NCBI GenBank assembly: GCA_022457065.1
Contig: JAJGBQ010000002.1
Location: forward strand, 1,612,001 to 1,676,000
Length of the DNA: 64,000 nt
Direction: 5' to 3'
Source of the DNA: Curvularia sp. ZM96
Lineage: Eukaryota; Ascomycota; Dothideomycetes; Pleosporales; Pleosporaceae
The notes below the pieces were generated by a model. The model was not told the origin of the DNA. It saw nothing but the letters and a program-made list of their open reading frames with translations, and made no database searches. Each line of letters starts with the position of its first letter. Position 1 is the stretch's first letter. Of this stretch, positions 45,630 to 56,874 are shown one piece after another. The translations under genes and the position numbers were made by a program.

Positions 45630-46444
45630 TTATCTGTAAGGCGCATCCGCGCGAGCAGCTGCCGCAATCTCGGGCTCCCACTTGTCTCCGTTTGCCAACA
45701 GCTTCTCCTTGTTGTACAAAAGCTCCTCACGCGTCTCAGTGGCGTACTCAGCATTGGGACCTGGTGCATCGTTAGTAACACTCCGTAAATCCCGATTTCA
45801 TTGCAAACGTACCCTCGACGATAGCATCAACAGGACAGCTCTCCTGGCAGAGGCCGCAGTAAATGCACTTTGTCATGTCAATATCGTAGCGCGTAGTCCT
45901 CCTGCTTCCGTCCATGCGCTCCTCAGCTTCGATTGTAATGGCCTGTGCAGGGCAGATGGCCTCGCAGAGCTTGCAAGCAATGCAGCGCTCTTCACCAGTG
46001 GGGTACCGTCGCAGGGCGTGCTCGCCTCGAAAGCGGGGTGAAATGGGGCCCTTCTCGAAAGGGTAGAAGATGGTGTATCTTCGGAAACTTCAGAATCCAT
46101 GCTCAAGAATCTAGCAAGCCTCTAGCTTGCTAGAGAAAGGCAACTTACGGTGGTCGGAAAAACTGCTCGAGCGACACATACATGCCACGGAACATCTCCA
46201 TGAGCAAGAAGTACTTGCCGGCGCGGTCCAATGCGCCTTCACCTTCGTCCCATTGCTTTGGCTTTGGTAACCGGAAGCCTGGCGGAGGCGGGCCGGCTGG
46301 GGTGGCGGCACGGGGGAGGGTGGTAGAGAAGAAGGCGACGGTGGCGGGCGACGAGAGGCGTCCGGACGCGAACTGTGGTGACCGGAGCAGAGTAGCAGCT
46401 GGGCGACTGCGTGCCAACATCGTCAATGGCTTTGCGCTGGCCAT
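45630..46444 (-). CDS. NADH:ubiquinone oxidoreductase 23-kDa subunit (NDUFS8/TYKY)
   Basis: This complex I subunit carries two 4Fe-4S clusters (N6a, N6b) that pass electrons toward ubiquinone in the peripheral arm at the mitochondrial inner membrane. Three exons (46149-46444, 45813-46078, 45630-45760) encode 230 residues. A basic, Ser/Ala-rich mitochondrial presequence (MASAKPLTMLARSRPAATLL) is followed by KYFLLMEMFRGMYVSLEQFF, a family hallmark. Both ferredoxin motifs are intact: CIACKLCEAICP and CIYCGLCQESCP. The C-terminus ends NGDKWEPEIAAAARADAPYR. Introns of 70 and 52 nt keep frame. It diverges from the mitochondrial acyl carrier protein, itself a complex I subunit. Confidence 0.96.
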
Positions 46445-46847
46445 TGTGAGCGTGATAAGATCGCGGGGGGCGAGCCGGGTGTTGCTGTCGAATGCGGAGG
46501 TTGTCGCCAAGGTCGAAACTTGAGGTTGGTCGCTTGTAACGCCGAAGCTGCGATTGGCCAAGAACAACAATGACGGCAACGAGGGATGGGAGGCAACTCT
46601 GGGTTCAGAGATTTGCAACACACAGTACCGAAGGCTGCTTCTCTGTAGTTGTCCCTTTTTGAGAAATCTGCCGCTATTGTTGTTTGTTGTTGGGTAGGTG
46701 GGCTTGTTTGCTTGTACCAAACGTTGGTTGACGGCTGACTAACGTAATGTAACTTTAGTCTGAAGTTCTAAACTGCAGTCGAGCATCGCCATCACCACCT
46801 CCACCGACCTCGCTATCTCGCCAACGGTACTCCCCAAATCGCTCAGC
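46445..46847. promoter_or_regulatory. Shared promoter of NDUFS8 and mitochondrial ACP
   Basis: These 403 bp separate the start codons of two complex I genes transcribed outward. An ATTGG at 46553-46557 (CCAAT on the NDUFS8 strand) lies about 110 bp from the NDUFS8 ATG. CCAAT boxes are bound by the HAP complex, a known regulator of respiratory genes in fungi; its use here is inferred. Confidence 0.55.
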
Positions 46848-47528
46848 ATGTTCCGAACAGCACTCCTCAGGTCCGCAAGGTCGGCTGTCCGCGCCGCACC
46901 ACGATGCCAGGCCGCAATGGCTCGCCCGGCTGCGCGAGCCTCTTTCGTCCAGCCAAAGCAAATCACCCCCTCCGTATACTTCCAGGCTGTACGATGCTAC
47001 GCCGCGAGCGCTGGTTTGTCAAGGGATGAGGTTACCGGCAGGATAATGGACCTCCTGAAGAACTTCGACAAGGTAATGGTTATGCGCTTGAATTTTTGGG
47101 CTGTCACTAACATAGTCGCAGGTCACCGACGCCTCCAAGGTAGTTACCCACATGACATAGCCATTGTGTGAAGTGGTTGCTGATTTTGCACAGCTTAACG
47201 CCGAGTCCCACTTCCACAACGACCTCGGTCTTGACAGCCTGGATACCGTAGAAGTAGTCATGGCAATTGAGGAGGTTGGTCGCAATGCGTGCTGTATGCA
47301 GAAGAGCAAGCTGACAGTATTGTAGGAATTCAGCATTGAGATCCCTGACAAGGAGGCCGATGCTATCCACAGCGGTAGGACTCTCAGCGGATATATAAAG
47401 TCTTCGACATGTACTGATGATATCACAGTCAAGCAAGCAGTCGACTACATCCTCGCCCAGCCCGATGGTGAGTCGCAAGCTGATGCACATCGCATAGAAT
47501 CTATACTAATTTGAGGGCAGCGCACTAG
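46848..47528 (+). CDS. Mitochondrial acyl carrier protein (ACPM/NDUFAB1)
   Basis: This protein carries the acyl chain in mitochondrial type II fatty acid synthesis and is also a complex I subunit. Six exons (46848-47072, 47122-47139, 47194-47274, 47326-47374, 47429-47467, 47521-47528) encode 139 residues. The presequence is Arg/Ala-rich (MFRTALLRSARSAVRAAPRC). The phosphopantetheine site is DLGLDSLDTVEVVMAIEEEF, with the serine in DSL. Two exons are tiny: exon 2 encodes VTDASK only (18 nt), and the last exon has 8 nt, finishing DAH-stop. Each junction keeps the ACP helix pattern (VTDASKLNAESHF, EFSIEIPDKEADAIHSV, KQAVDYILAQPDAH). Six exons in 681 bp is a very high intron density for so small a gene. 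Confidence 0.95.
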
Positions 47529-48037
47529 AAGATATCCAAGAGTTGGGTACTGAGTCGGGGAAGATGGGCGTGGACTTGGGTCGTCGGTACTACCGGCATT
47601 GTTATATATATGCCTCGTTGTAAAACAGTCGCCGGGGTCGGCAAAGTGTACTTCTGATAGAATTGACGCTATCCACCTCTCAATGTCTTGACTACTTGAC
47701 TGTTTTGTTGCTACCCGCGGATTGATCCTGACTTAAAGAGGCGTGCGTAACTATTCTTGGCGCAACCGAGCCCCAAAGGACCCTGTCCACTGATTACGGT
47801 GACACGAGAATCAACCCCAACTTGCGACTACAGGCGCCCTGCGATACATCCTTTTTGACAGTTACATCGCAGTGGCCGGCTACTTTGGCACCGCCCGTCC
47901 TCTCACAGCGAAAAGTCCCACAAAATCCGATACCGCGCATGCGCTGCCCAAGCGTCCTCATCCCTGCGTCCGTCGAGGAGCCTCACCCGTAATTTCCAAC
48001 AAGACACCCACCCCACAAGACGCACCACCACACCCCG
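47529..48037. other. Intergenic region, ACP to VPS74
   Basis: This 509-bp region should include the ACP 3' UTR and the VPS74 promoter and leader. Nothing else seen. Confidence 0.45.
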
Positions 48038-49281
48038 ATGGCTTCCAGCTCTGGTCTGACACGGCGGAGAGGAGGCGGCGGTGGCGCCACCGGCAACGGC
48101 GAAGACGAGAGCAGCCGGGTCAGTTCGCCAGCACCGAAGCGCAACGACGATCGCACCCCCGAAACGTCGTACGAGAGCTCTGAGAACGGGCACAAGATTG
48201 CATTCGACCCGCGCGACATTAGCGAGAATGTGGAAAGAAGCAAACAGCCCAAGCTGACGCTAATGGAGGAGATTATCCTCATGGGCCTAAAAGACAAACA
48301 GGTGTGTTGGTGGTGGCAGGTGGAGGATTGGCAAAGGGGGAACTACCAAGGCTGATACACGACGATAGGGATACCTTTCCTTCTGGAACGACAACATTTC
48401 GTATGCTCTGCGAGGATGCATCGTCATAGAATTGGCCTTTCGGGGCCGTGTGAGCATGCAAAAGGACTCGTCGCGGCGACGATTCCCCTTGGCGGACCGG
48501 GTCATTGAGGTTATTGATGACACGTTGACCGGAGAGGTGCTGTTGGACGAAGCCCTCAAGATGATGAAATCGAGTGAGAAGATGAGTGTCAACTCATGGA
48601 TTGACCTCATGAGCGGTATGTTGGCGAACAGCTGGCCAGTCAATGGCTGCAATTCTACATACTGACTACGGCGCAACAGGCGAGACATGGAACCTGATGA
48701 AGATTGGCTACCAATTGAAGCAAGTACGTGAGCGACTATGTAAAGGCCTTGTCGACAAGGGCATCCTGCGCACCGAAAAGAAGAACTTCCTCCTGTTCGA
48801 CATGGCGACACATCCCGTTGCCGATGGCGGCGCGAAAGAGGAGATTCGACGCCGAGTCCGCAACGTCCTTACCAACCGCACCGTTGTCCTGCCCGGCAGC
48901 CAGTTCCTTCCCGAGGAGCTGGAGTTTAGGGTTCTACGAACAATCACCATGGTCTGTGCTGCTTATGCTGCCAACGTTCTGGAGAATGCCTTGACGACGC
49001 TGGGCCACGAGGCGCGGGAGCGAGCGTTTGCCCAAGTGGACGAACTGCTGGCAGAGTACTCGCAGTGGCCGTTTGCGAAGCGGCAGGGCGGGTCACAGGG
49101 CATTGGCGCCAACCTGGGTCAGCTTGTAACTGACGAGGTGAATGGCTCCAAGGACAAAGAGCTTCAGCTCGAGGTACGTTGGTGTAGTTTTTGCATAGTG
49201 CTAGTGCCAGGGCTAATTACAATGCTACAGGTGGTGGCTGCATGCTTGAGTGTGTTTACCAGGCTGGACTCACTGCTCTAG
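48038..49281 (+). CDS. vps74: Vps74 / GOLPH3-family Golgi PI4P-binding protein
   Basis: Vps74 binds phosphatidylinositol 4-phosphate on the Golgi and keeps glycosyltransferases there by linking them to COPI. Four exons (48038-48301, 48369-48615, 48680-49173, 49231-49281) encode 351 residues (yeast Vps74 345). A Ser/Gly-rich leader with an RRRGGGGG stretch is followed by the GPP34 fold: KLTLMEEIILMGLKDKQGYL, SFWNDNISYALRGCIVIELA, FRGRVSMQKDSSRRRFPLAD, WNLMKIGYQLKQVRERLCKG and GSQFLPEELEFRVLRTITMV. The basic RRR in the leader could match the COPI-binding arginines known in Vps74. The short last exon gives VVAACLSVFTRLDSLL, the family's usual end. Confidence 0.96.
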
Positions 49282-50400
49282 GCTGACATGACACGTTACA
49301 TGGGGGAGCAGTGAGACGTGGGGCTGGACACAGGCGCCGCTAGTAGAGCAGGAAGATATGTACTACTTGCAAGCGGCACTGTGAGTGTGGGCCGGTACTG
49401 GGAAGTATAGGGTCTTGTCTATCCTTAGCGTTGCTTGCAGCTGAGCGATCAGGAGGTAGTGGCAGCAGACGCGTCCGCTACTTGGACTTTTACCCCTGCT
49501 TGGGCCTCGTCTTTGACTTTTTACTTCTTTCTGGCGATTCCTTAGACAAAAATACAATATTTATTCTACATTGTTCAAGACCAATGTCACCCACAGCCTG
49601 TCAGGCCTGCCAGTTTATGCGCTAGGAGGTGCACTTGGACCGATTGTCCCCACCATGGCGCAGAGCACGTGACGAGAGCGGGCGTAGGGATGCGAGCAGG
49701 GTGAGCGACGACGACGAGCGGGGGCCGTGACTCGTAGCCAGGAACGGAGTAGAGAGCAGACACTCAACCACGGCCAACACAGGCGGTGGCTGTATTCGCG
49801 GGGCTCTGGGCAGCCTCAGCGTGTGCGGAGCGTAGACAGGACAGGCTGGGGGCTGGCGTGGGCGTCTCGGCGCTTGGGAGCGGCACCCGCAAACCCATCA
49901 GCGCCTCTGGCCTTGCCAACCCAACCCATCATCCCGAGCTTATCCACGCAACCCGTCACCGACTACGTAAGGCAGCGCAGCGCAGTGAATACTCGGCCCT
50001 GAGAAAGCCTTGCCGGCCGGGCTGCTGCGCGCGACACTACCCGATCGGCACGTCTTGCCCTTGACAGCCAAACACAGGCACAGCTAGCCGTGTGCCCTGT
50101 GACGACGCGCAGATTGATTGCATGCTTGTAGAGGTATGTATCCCGTGGTTTTGCCTCTCTGATCCCCCTCGTCGCGTCCACGGTGTTTCTGGTGGTGTTG
50201 GTGCTGGCCATGTTGCTGTGTCGCTCGCCCGCCCCCTTCTTGGGCCAAGTCGCGACTCTCTGCGACGTCCTCCGACCCACCCAACCGCCCCAAACGTCGA
50301 CACTTCCATCCATCACTCCTGCCCACGTCTATGCCGCGCCTCTAACCAGCGCAGCTTCACGCACGTCGCCCCGGCTGCGCGCTCTCGAATTCCCCACGCC
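49282..50400. other. Intergenic region upstream of snf5
   Basis: This 1119-bp region is GC-rich in its second half. A CACGTG core is present near 49.67 kb. An open frame from 50092 enters snf5 but its translation is not conserved; I take it as leader. Confidence 0.45.
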
Positions 50401-52943
50401 ATGCTGTCTCCGCCGGCGCTCGACTCCCAGGCGCTCGACTCGTCCACCTCGCATCAACAGCAGCAGCAAACGCAACCCCAACAGCAGCACGGCGCGTCCA
50501 CTAACGGCACCGCTGGCGACGGCGCGGTCCAGCCTCCCAACGCTCCCCCGCCCACCATCAATGGAACAGACAGCGCGTCCGCCCAAAACAACGCGATCCG
50601 GGACGGAAAACAAAAGGCCAAGGCCGTCATGGCCGCCTCTGGCCTCAACCTGACATCCACACAGGGAGACATGGCATCACCAGCCCAGGCAGAGGCCATC
50701 AATGGCGCGTCGCCCAGTCGAAAGCGGTCGCGTTCAGGCACCCGCAAGTCCTCGCGCACCCCTTCCCAGGACCACGGGGCGCAACCGACCGCCTCGCAGA
50801 AGCAGCTGCTCAATCGCTACATTGCGCGCGACCTGCTGGATAGCGTCAACAAGTACGAACGCAACAAGCACTCGGAGAAGACCTACGGCCAGCTCAATGA
50901 CCTGCGCCACTTTTACCGCGACGAAGTGTATCCTGTGCGCCGCCAAAATCCAGGCGCAATCTTTGGTTATGGCTACGCTGGCTATGGCAACGGCGTGACT
51001 GACATTCCTCCGGATCCCAGAGACCCCCGTGCTCTCCCACAAACGAAGCTACTGTATCCCGAACACGCCAAACGCGCCGGTCGTCGACTCGCACCGCAAT
51101 TGAAGATTCCAAGAGACAAGGGAATGCAGCAGGCTGAGCAGATTGAAGAGCTTGTGCCGGTGCGTCTGGATATTGAGCTGGATCGATTAAAGCTCCGAGA
51201 CACTTTTACGTGGAACATGCACGACCGAGTTACGAACCCCCTCTTGTTCGCTCAAACACTTGTCGAGGACTTCCAGATACCACCAGAGTTGCGCCAGAAT
51301 GTGATGCAACAGATTGATCGAGAGATCCACGAGCAGGTCCAGGACTACTACCCTCACGCCTTTTTCGATGACGAGCCGCTGGATCCTCACCTACCATACT
51401 CCGCCTACAAGAACGACGAAATGCGGATATTGATCAAGCTAAACATCACCATCGGTCAACATACCCTTGTAGATCAATTCGAATGGGAAATCAACAACCC
51501 GCTGAATGCGCCCGAGGAATTTGCACGGCAGATGGCGGCCGACCTGTCCTTGTCCGGAGAATTCACCACCGCCATTGCCCATTCCATAAGAGAACAGTGT
51601 CAAATGTTCACCAAGAGTCTATACATTACAGGGCATCCATTCGACGGGCGGCCTGTGGAAGATACTGACATTCAGGATAATTTCTTGGCCTCTCCGCTCC
51701 CCTCTGTCTTCCGCCCAATGCAGTCTACCAAGGACTACCAACCCTACCTGTACGAGCTGAGCAACGCCGATCTCGAACGCGCCGAACTCTCCATTATGCG
51801 CGAGCAGCGACGCCAGAAACGATCGGTGAACCGCCGCGGTGGCCCAGCCCTACCAGACCTCAAAGATCGACAACGGACGGTACGCACATTGGTTGTTTCG
51901 TCAGTCTTGCCAGGGGCTGCAGAGACTATCGAGGATAGTCAACTTTTCAAGGCGACACGAAAGGTCAGGGAAGGCCGCCGTCGTGCTGAGGGCAGTTCGG
52001 ACGAGTCTGATAGTGATGAGTCTATCATTGAATCACCTGCTCCAGCACAAATGACTGGCGGTACTGCTCGAACTCGCGGTATGCGTGGAGCAGCTACTGC
52101 GGCTCAAGCTGCCATGCGGTCAGCCATTGGACGGTCAGCAACACCCGAGGTGTCAACCCTCCAAACTCATCATGAGCCACGGGCATCCAGCAGATCGCTA
52201 CGATACGAAGCGCGGGAAGAGAGCGTGTCGGAGCCCGCCTCGCTGATTGTCAAACTCCGGATATCGTCAGCCAAGCTCAAAGAATGGCAAGCAAATCCCA
52301 AGGCATTCGCAAAGCCCGCTTCCACTCCAATGATGGCACCATCATCAACTCCGGCACGAAATACACCTACCGCAAATTCGATGCCTCCACCACCATCACC
52401 GGCTCTGCCTTCTCGTTCTACCCCAGCAGCGGCTGCGTCTGTTGAAGCATCACCCCGCCCATCCACCACCCCCACACCGACCGAGCAACGACAATACAGA
52501 CCGGATGGCTCAATGGAAGCGCCTTGGCCAGCTCCTCCCTCCTCACAACATGTAAGCTAGTTCCCATTGTGATAGCGTGAGTGTTCTGACAATCAAAGCC
52601 CCCTCCCCCTCAATGGCTTCAACAGGGACTGCAAGATCTTCGCGATCGAAACCCCGGCGAGCTTTTTGAATCGACCATGCGCTATGCTGTCATGAACGAG
52701 GCAGCGGAAGACCCCAAGACTGGCGCTGTTGCTCCCAAACAAGTCCGGATTGACACGTTGACTCCGAATGTGCCCCTGCCGGCGAATCACAAGGCATATT
52801 TCCTACCCCGTATTCGATGCATGGATTGCCCTGGCAAGCTCTATAACGCGGGTCCGGAACAGACAGTCAACAACTTCGAACTCCATCTAAAGAATCGGCA
52901 GCACATGGAGAATGTGCGAAAACGGACTGGACAGTCATCGTAG
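50401..52943 (+). CDS. snf5: SWI/SNF (or RSC) subunit Snf5/Sfh1-like (SMARCB1 family)
   Basis: SNF5-family proteins are core subunits of ATP-dependent chromatin remodellers. Two exons (50401-52551, 52599-52943) encode 831 residues. A Gln/Thr-rich N-terminus with a basic PSRKRSRSGTRKSSR cluster precedes the conserved QKQLLNRYIARDLLDSVNKY and RDEVYPVRRQNPGAIFGYGY. The two SNF5 repeats follow: LVPVRLDIELDRLKLRDTFT (about residue 250) and MRILIKLNITIGQHTLVDQF (about 341). The C-terminal third is low-complexity, then a short ordered segment in exon 2, IRCMDCPGKLYNAGP with ELHLKNRQHMENV, with Cys and His spaced like a small zinc finger. The 47-nt intron is phase 0. I start at the ATG giving MLSPPALDSQ, although the frame is open 309 nt further upstream. 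Confidence 0.93.
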
Positions 52944-53555
52944 GGGTAGACAACAACCGCGGTCTTCGCATGCAATCCTGCGGTTTTAGGCGTTATCGAA
53001 AGTAAAATCGGGCCGGGGGGAAGTTTACCTTTTGGTCTATGAACAATCGCATTTTAGGATACACATTCCTATGTACAAACAGCTGCTCCGATTGGGAGCA
53101 CGTGGAGTTGCGGATCAAGACAACGTGCTGGTGCTTCGGCGTTCTTATTTGCTGGCTAAAGGCTTGGAAACTCAACCCCGTGACTGAACCACTATTTCAT
53201 ACGGTGGAGACTGTTGCAGAATTTGGTCTTTTCTCCGACACTATTTTGCGTACCTTCCTACTTGATTAGTTCCGAGTGCGATTCTGTAGTAGAGTGTTGG
53301 GCCAGGTTGATAATCTTGGACGTAGTGATAGAGTTAGATGAAATCACATGTACTTGCCTGTATCACATCAGCCTCCTTGTGATTCTTGATTCAATGCGAT
53401 GAAGTGCATATATATCCTTAGGCATCTATCATTTTTGTAAGGTAGTCATTCGTTTATTTTTCGTTTTCTGAGTCTCGCAACTATACGTACATGGTTGTCT
53501 GATTCGAACGTCGCTTGCTCGGTTCCAGATATAGCGAGGTTCGTGGAACGTCACG
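52944..53555. other. Intergenic region, snf5 to EEP gene
   Basis: This 612-bp region is AT-richer than its flanks. No gene or RNA seen. Confidence 0.4.
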
Positions 53556-54440
53556 ATGCTCGGGTCAACCCTCTTCGTCACCACCCTCCTCTTCCTCATG
53601 ATGAAAGTTCATGCCACCACGCTTCCCATCCGTATTCTCACCCACAATATCCGCTATGCCGCTGATCCGCCCGCCACGGGCGAGAAGCCCTGGTCAACCC
53701 GTCGCCAGCTAATCCTCAACGAACTCCACTACAATACCCTTCACAACCCGGAATCCTTCATCTGCCTGCAAGAAGTCCTCAACAACCAACTCACAGACAT
53801 AATGACGGGTCTCGGCAGCGAATGGTCCTACATCGGTGTCGGCCGCGACGACGGCAAAACAAAAGGCGAATACAGTCCCGTCATCTACCGCCCCGCTGTC
53901 TGGGACCTACTCACATGGGAAACCGTCTGGCTGAACGAAGACGGGACCGTCGGTAAAAAAGGATGGGATGCGGGCTCCGTTCGCATCGTCACCATCGGCA
54001 CTTTTCAGCATGTGCAGAGTAAGAAGTGCATTGTAGCCATGAGCACACATTTTGACAACGCCGGGGTTGTGAGTCGTCGCGAGTCTGCGAAGATTGTGCA
54101 GAGAGTTACGGCGAATGTCACAGACAATGGTGCTCTGCCCTTTTTCCTAGGAGGTGATTTGAATTCCGAGACCACCGATGAGGCGTATCAGATTTTGAAT
54201 AATAGTACGTCGATTCTGCAGGATACCAAGGAACAGGCCAAATGGATGTATGGGGATCAGAGTACGTTTACGGATTTCGATGATGCGACTAAAGTAGTGA
54301 TTGATTTTGTCTTCGTGGGTCCGAGGGGAAAGGACGATTGGGTGGTCGAGGGCGCGAGTGTGCTGCCAAATCGGTTTGAGGATGGCGTGTATAACAGTGA
54401 CCATAGGGCCGTGGTGGTAGATGCGGTGTTGGTGGTTTGA
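53556..54440 (+). CDS. Secreted endonuclease/exonuclease/phosphatase (EEP) family protein
   Basis: A single exon encodes 294 residues. MLGSTLFVTTLLFLMMKVHA is a classical signal peptide, so the mature protein is probably extracellular. The EEP fold is recognised by ILTHNIRYAA at the first strand, FICLQEVL with the metal-binding glutamate, MSTHFDNAG, GGDLNSE with the Asp/Asn pair, and NSDHRAVVV with the catalytic His near the end. Length suits a single EEP domain. Such proteins include DNases, phosphodiesterases and sphingomyelinase-like enzymes, and the substrate cannot be decided from sequence. Lack of introns and a secretory signal distinguish it from its intron-rich neighbours. Confidence 0.9.
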   Translation: MLGSTLFVTTLLFLMMKVHATTLPIRILTHNIRYAADPPATGEKPWSTRRQLILNELHYNTLHNPESFICLQEVLNNQLTDIMTGLGSEWSYIGVGRDDGKTKGEYSPVIYRPAVWDLLTWETVWLNEDGTVGKKGWDAGSVRIVTIGTFQHVQSKKCIVAMSTHFDNAGVVSRRESAKIVQRVTANVTDNGALPFFLGGDLNSETTDEAYQILNNSTSILQDTKEQAKWMYGDQSTFTDFDDATKVVIDFVFVGPRGKDDWVVEGASVLPNRFEDGVYNSDHRAVVVDAVLVV

Positions 54441-55276
54441 TGAATATATATAGTCATTCTGAGGCTTTGGGCTTGGGTGAGGAGAAAAAGACAGACAATG
54501 GGTTCAACGTAAACATTGTAATGGAAATTGCCTTGGTAAGATTTCTTGACCCATGATTGGAGTCACTACAAACATGTTATATATAATTGAAGTGTCACTT
54601 TGACTGTCAGGTCTCTTTTGTTTTTTACCTTTGAAGCAGGCTGTGTGCGGCCTATTGTTTTTAAGGTAAGATTGAAGAGCCAGACGTAAGAACAAAAAAT
54701 AAACACAATCGAGTAAACTCTACTAATAACTCAATCTTCTCGAGGATTTACAACAATACTTTCCCCCCATCTCTCAGAACTAGAGAATGCGGCTTGTTAG
54801 CGTTAGTGGTGAGTGGCTGGATCATTGTGGTAAATGCACTCTTCCCTGCACTATTGAACTTGACCGAGAGCCAGAGCAAATGATGCATTTGCGTTACACA
54901 GTGGCGTCCCACTAAGGTCCACAACGATTGAGAAGACTGCAAAAACTCATGTGCTGCCAATAGTTGCAGTCCCTCTCCGAATAGCCTCTACTTACATGGA
55001 ACCGGATAGAGCAAACGAGTTCAACGAGTCAACTAATTCCCTATGTGACGTACCTTAGAGCATGTCGCCAGCCCAACTTCCGCATGTGGAGTGATGCACC
55101 ACGGATCAGGGCGCAGCGAGTGACGTTGTCAGGCGATCGTCGTCATTGGGCTGTGGCTAAGCGAAAGCTCGAAAGCACCCCACTGAGGGGCTGGCTCTAA
55201 ACACAGGAACAACCTCGACGCACCTCTCCAATTCTAGTTCCTGGACCATCTTTTGCATCCCTCAGCTATACTCAAG
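54441..55276. other. Intergenic region upstream of the PA2G4-like gene
   Basis: This 836-bp region contains AT-rich sequence at 54.55-54.75 kb. No gene seen. Confidence 0.4.
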
Positions 55277-56874
55277 ATGGCCTCCGAATCAGCGCCCGTC
55301 GGTAAGCTCGACACGCAGCTCCCCGTTGGTGCCGGCGTGTCATGAAGCTATGGACAAGGAAAATAGCTGCTTGAGGCGCCGGGCTTCGCTAAATAGTTGC
55401 AGAAGCTAACAACACACTGCAGACTATTCCCTGGCGAACCCAGATACCATCACCAAGTACAAGGTTGCTGGTGATATCTCTCAGAGAGTCCTCAAGGAGG
55501 TCTCAGGTACGTTGGGTCCCGCGCTCCTCCGCTTACTGCTCGTTTCCAGGCGCGAGAACTCGAATTGACTGATTTTCCAGGATGGATCGTCCCCGATGCT
55601 AACATTGTCGAGCTCTGCGAGCGCGGTGACAAGCTTCTGGAGGAGGAGGTCGGCAAGGTCTACAAGGGCAAGAAGGTCCAGAAGGGCATTGGACACTGCA
55701 CCACCATCTCGCCGAGCTCCTACATCACTCCTTACACCCCCCTCAAGTCCGATGCCGAGGAGGCTGCCACAACACTGAAGGAGGGAGAAGTGGTCAAGAT
55801 TCAGCTGGGTGCTCAGATTGACGGCTTCTGTACCATTGTTTGCGACAATGTCATTGTTGGCAACAGCGGAGAAGTCACCGGACGCGAGGCTGATCTCATT
55901 TTGGCTACACACTACGCAAACGAGCTTCTTCTGAGGTTGATGGTGCCCCCAAGCCTGCTCCCTTACAGTGACGAGGAGGAGCAAAAGAAGGCCGCTACAA
56001 AGAAGCCCTACACACAGAGCCAGATGACCAACATGCTGGAGAAGGTTGTCAAGGCTTACGACTGCAACCTCGTCGAAAGCACCACCATCTGGCTCTTTGA
56101 CCACAACGAAATTGAGTCCAAGAAGAAGATTATCCTTGCCCCTGGCGAGGGTGTCAGGGGTGACGGCCTGCCCGAATCCGGCGAGGTTTGGGGTGTTGAG
56201 ATGGGCGTCAGTCTGGGAAGCGGCAAGGTCAAGAACAACAGCAACCGAACTACTCTGCACCGCCGCACAGCCACCACTTACCAGCTGAAGCGCCCAACTT
56301 CCCGCGCGCTTTTGTCCGAGGTTGTCAAGAAGTTTGGAACTTTCCCCTTCAGCTTGCGACAGCTTGAGGACGAGAAGGGCGCCAAGGTCGGTGTCGTCGA
56401 GTGCGTTCGTACTGGTGTACTCCGCCAGTACGAAGTCGTTGTTGACAAGGACAACCAGCCTGTGGCCAGATTGTTCTCTACTGTTTGTAAGTTTCTATTC
56501 TATATTTGTCGCTTCTTTAAGTGTGTATGACCAGACACTGCTCGACCGGGGCTGTGTCTTCTTACTCGGGTCATGCCACGGCTGGTTGGGGTAGAGCAAT
56601 GGTAATGCGATGCGGATAGATGGCTAACTTTGAGGTAGCCATTGGCAAGAACGGCATGCAGCGCCTGGCTCAGCCTACTCCTATTGACCTGTCCAAGTAC
56701 AAGTCCGACAAGAAGATTGAGGATGAGGAGATCCTCAAGATCCTGGAGCAGCCCATTGGAAAGACCGCGACAAAGAAGAAGAACAACAAGAAGAAGAAGA
56801 AGCCTGCGAAGAAGGCCGCCGCTGGTGACGCCGCCGCTGCCGCCGAGGAAGAGGAAAGCGACGACGAAGAGTAG
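55277..56874 (+). CDS. PA2G4/Ebp1-like protein (methionine-aminopeptidase fold, probably non-catalytic)
   Basis: PA2G4/Ebp1 proteins share the pita-bread fold of type 2 methionine aminopeptidase, bind ribosomes and RNA, and affect growth. Four exons (55277-55301, 55423-55506, 55581-56486, 56639-56874) encode 416 residues, against 394 for human PA2G4. Hallmarks are DYSLANPDTITKYKVAGDIS, GWIVPDANIVELCERGDKLL, GIGHCTTISPSSYITPYTPL and WGVEMGVSLGSGKV. At the position of the first metal-binding aspartates of active enzymes the chain reads VKIQLGAQIDGFCTIVCDN, without the usual ligand pattern, so catalysis is unlikely. A Lys-rich tail with an acidic end (EEEESDDEE) follows. The last junction gives FSTVSIGKNGMQRLAQP, which matches fungal relatives. 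First exon: 25 nt. Confidence 0.93.

Noticed and set aside
50092..50400. N-terminal extension of Snf5 by 103 codons
   Set aside because: Open frame in GC-rich leader; the translation is not SNF5-like and lacks conserved residues.
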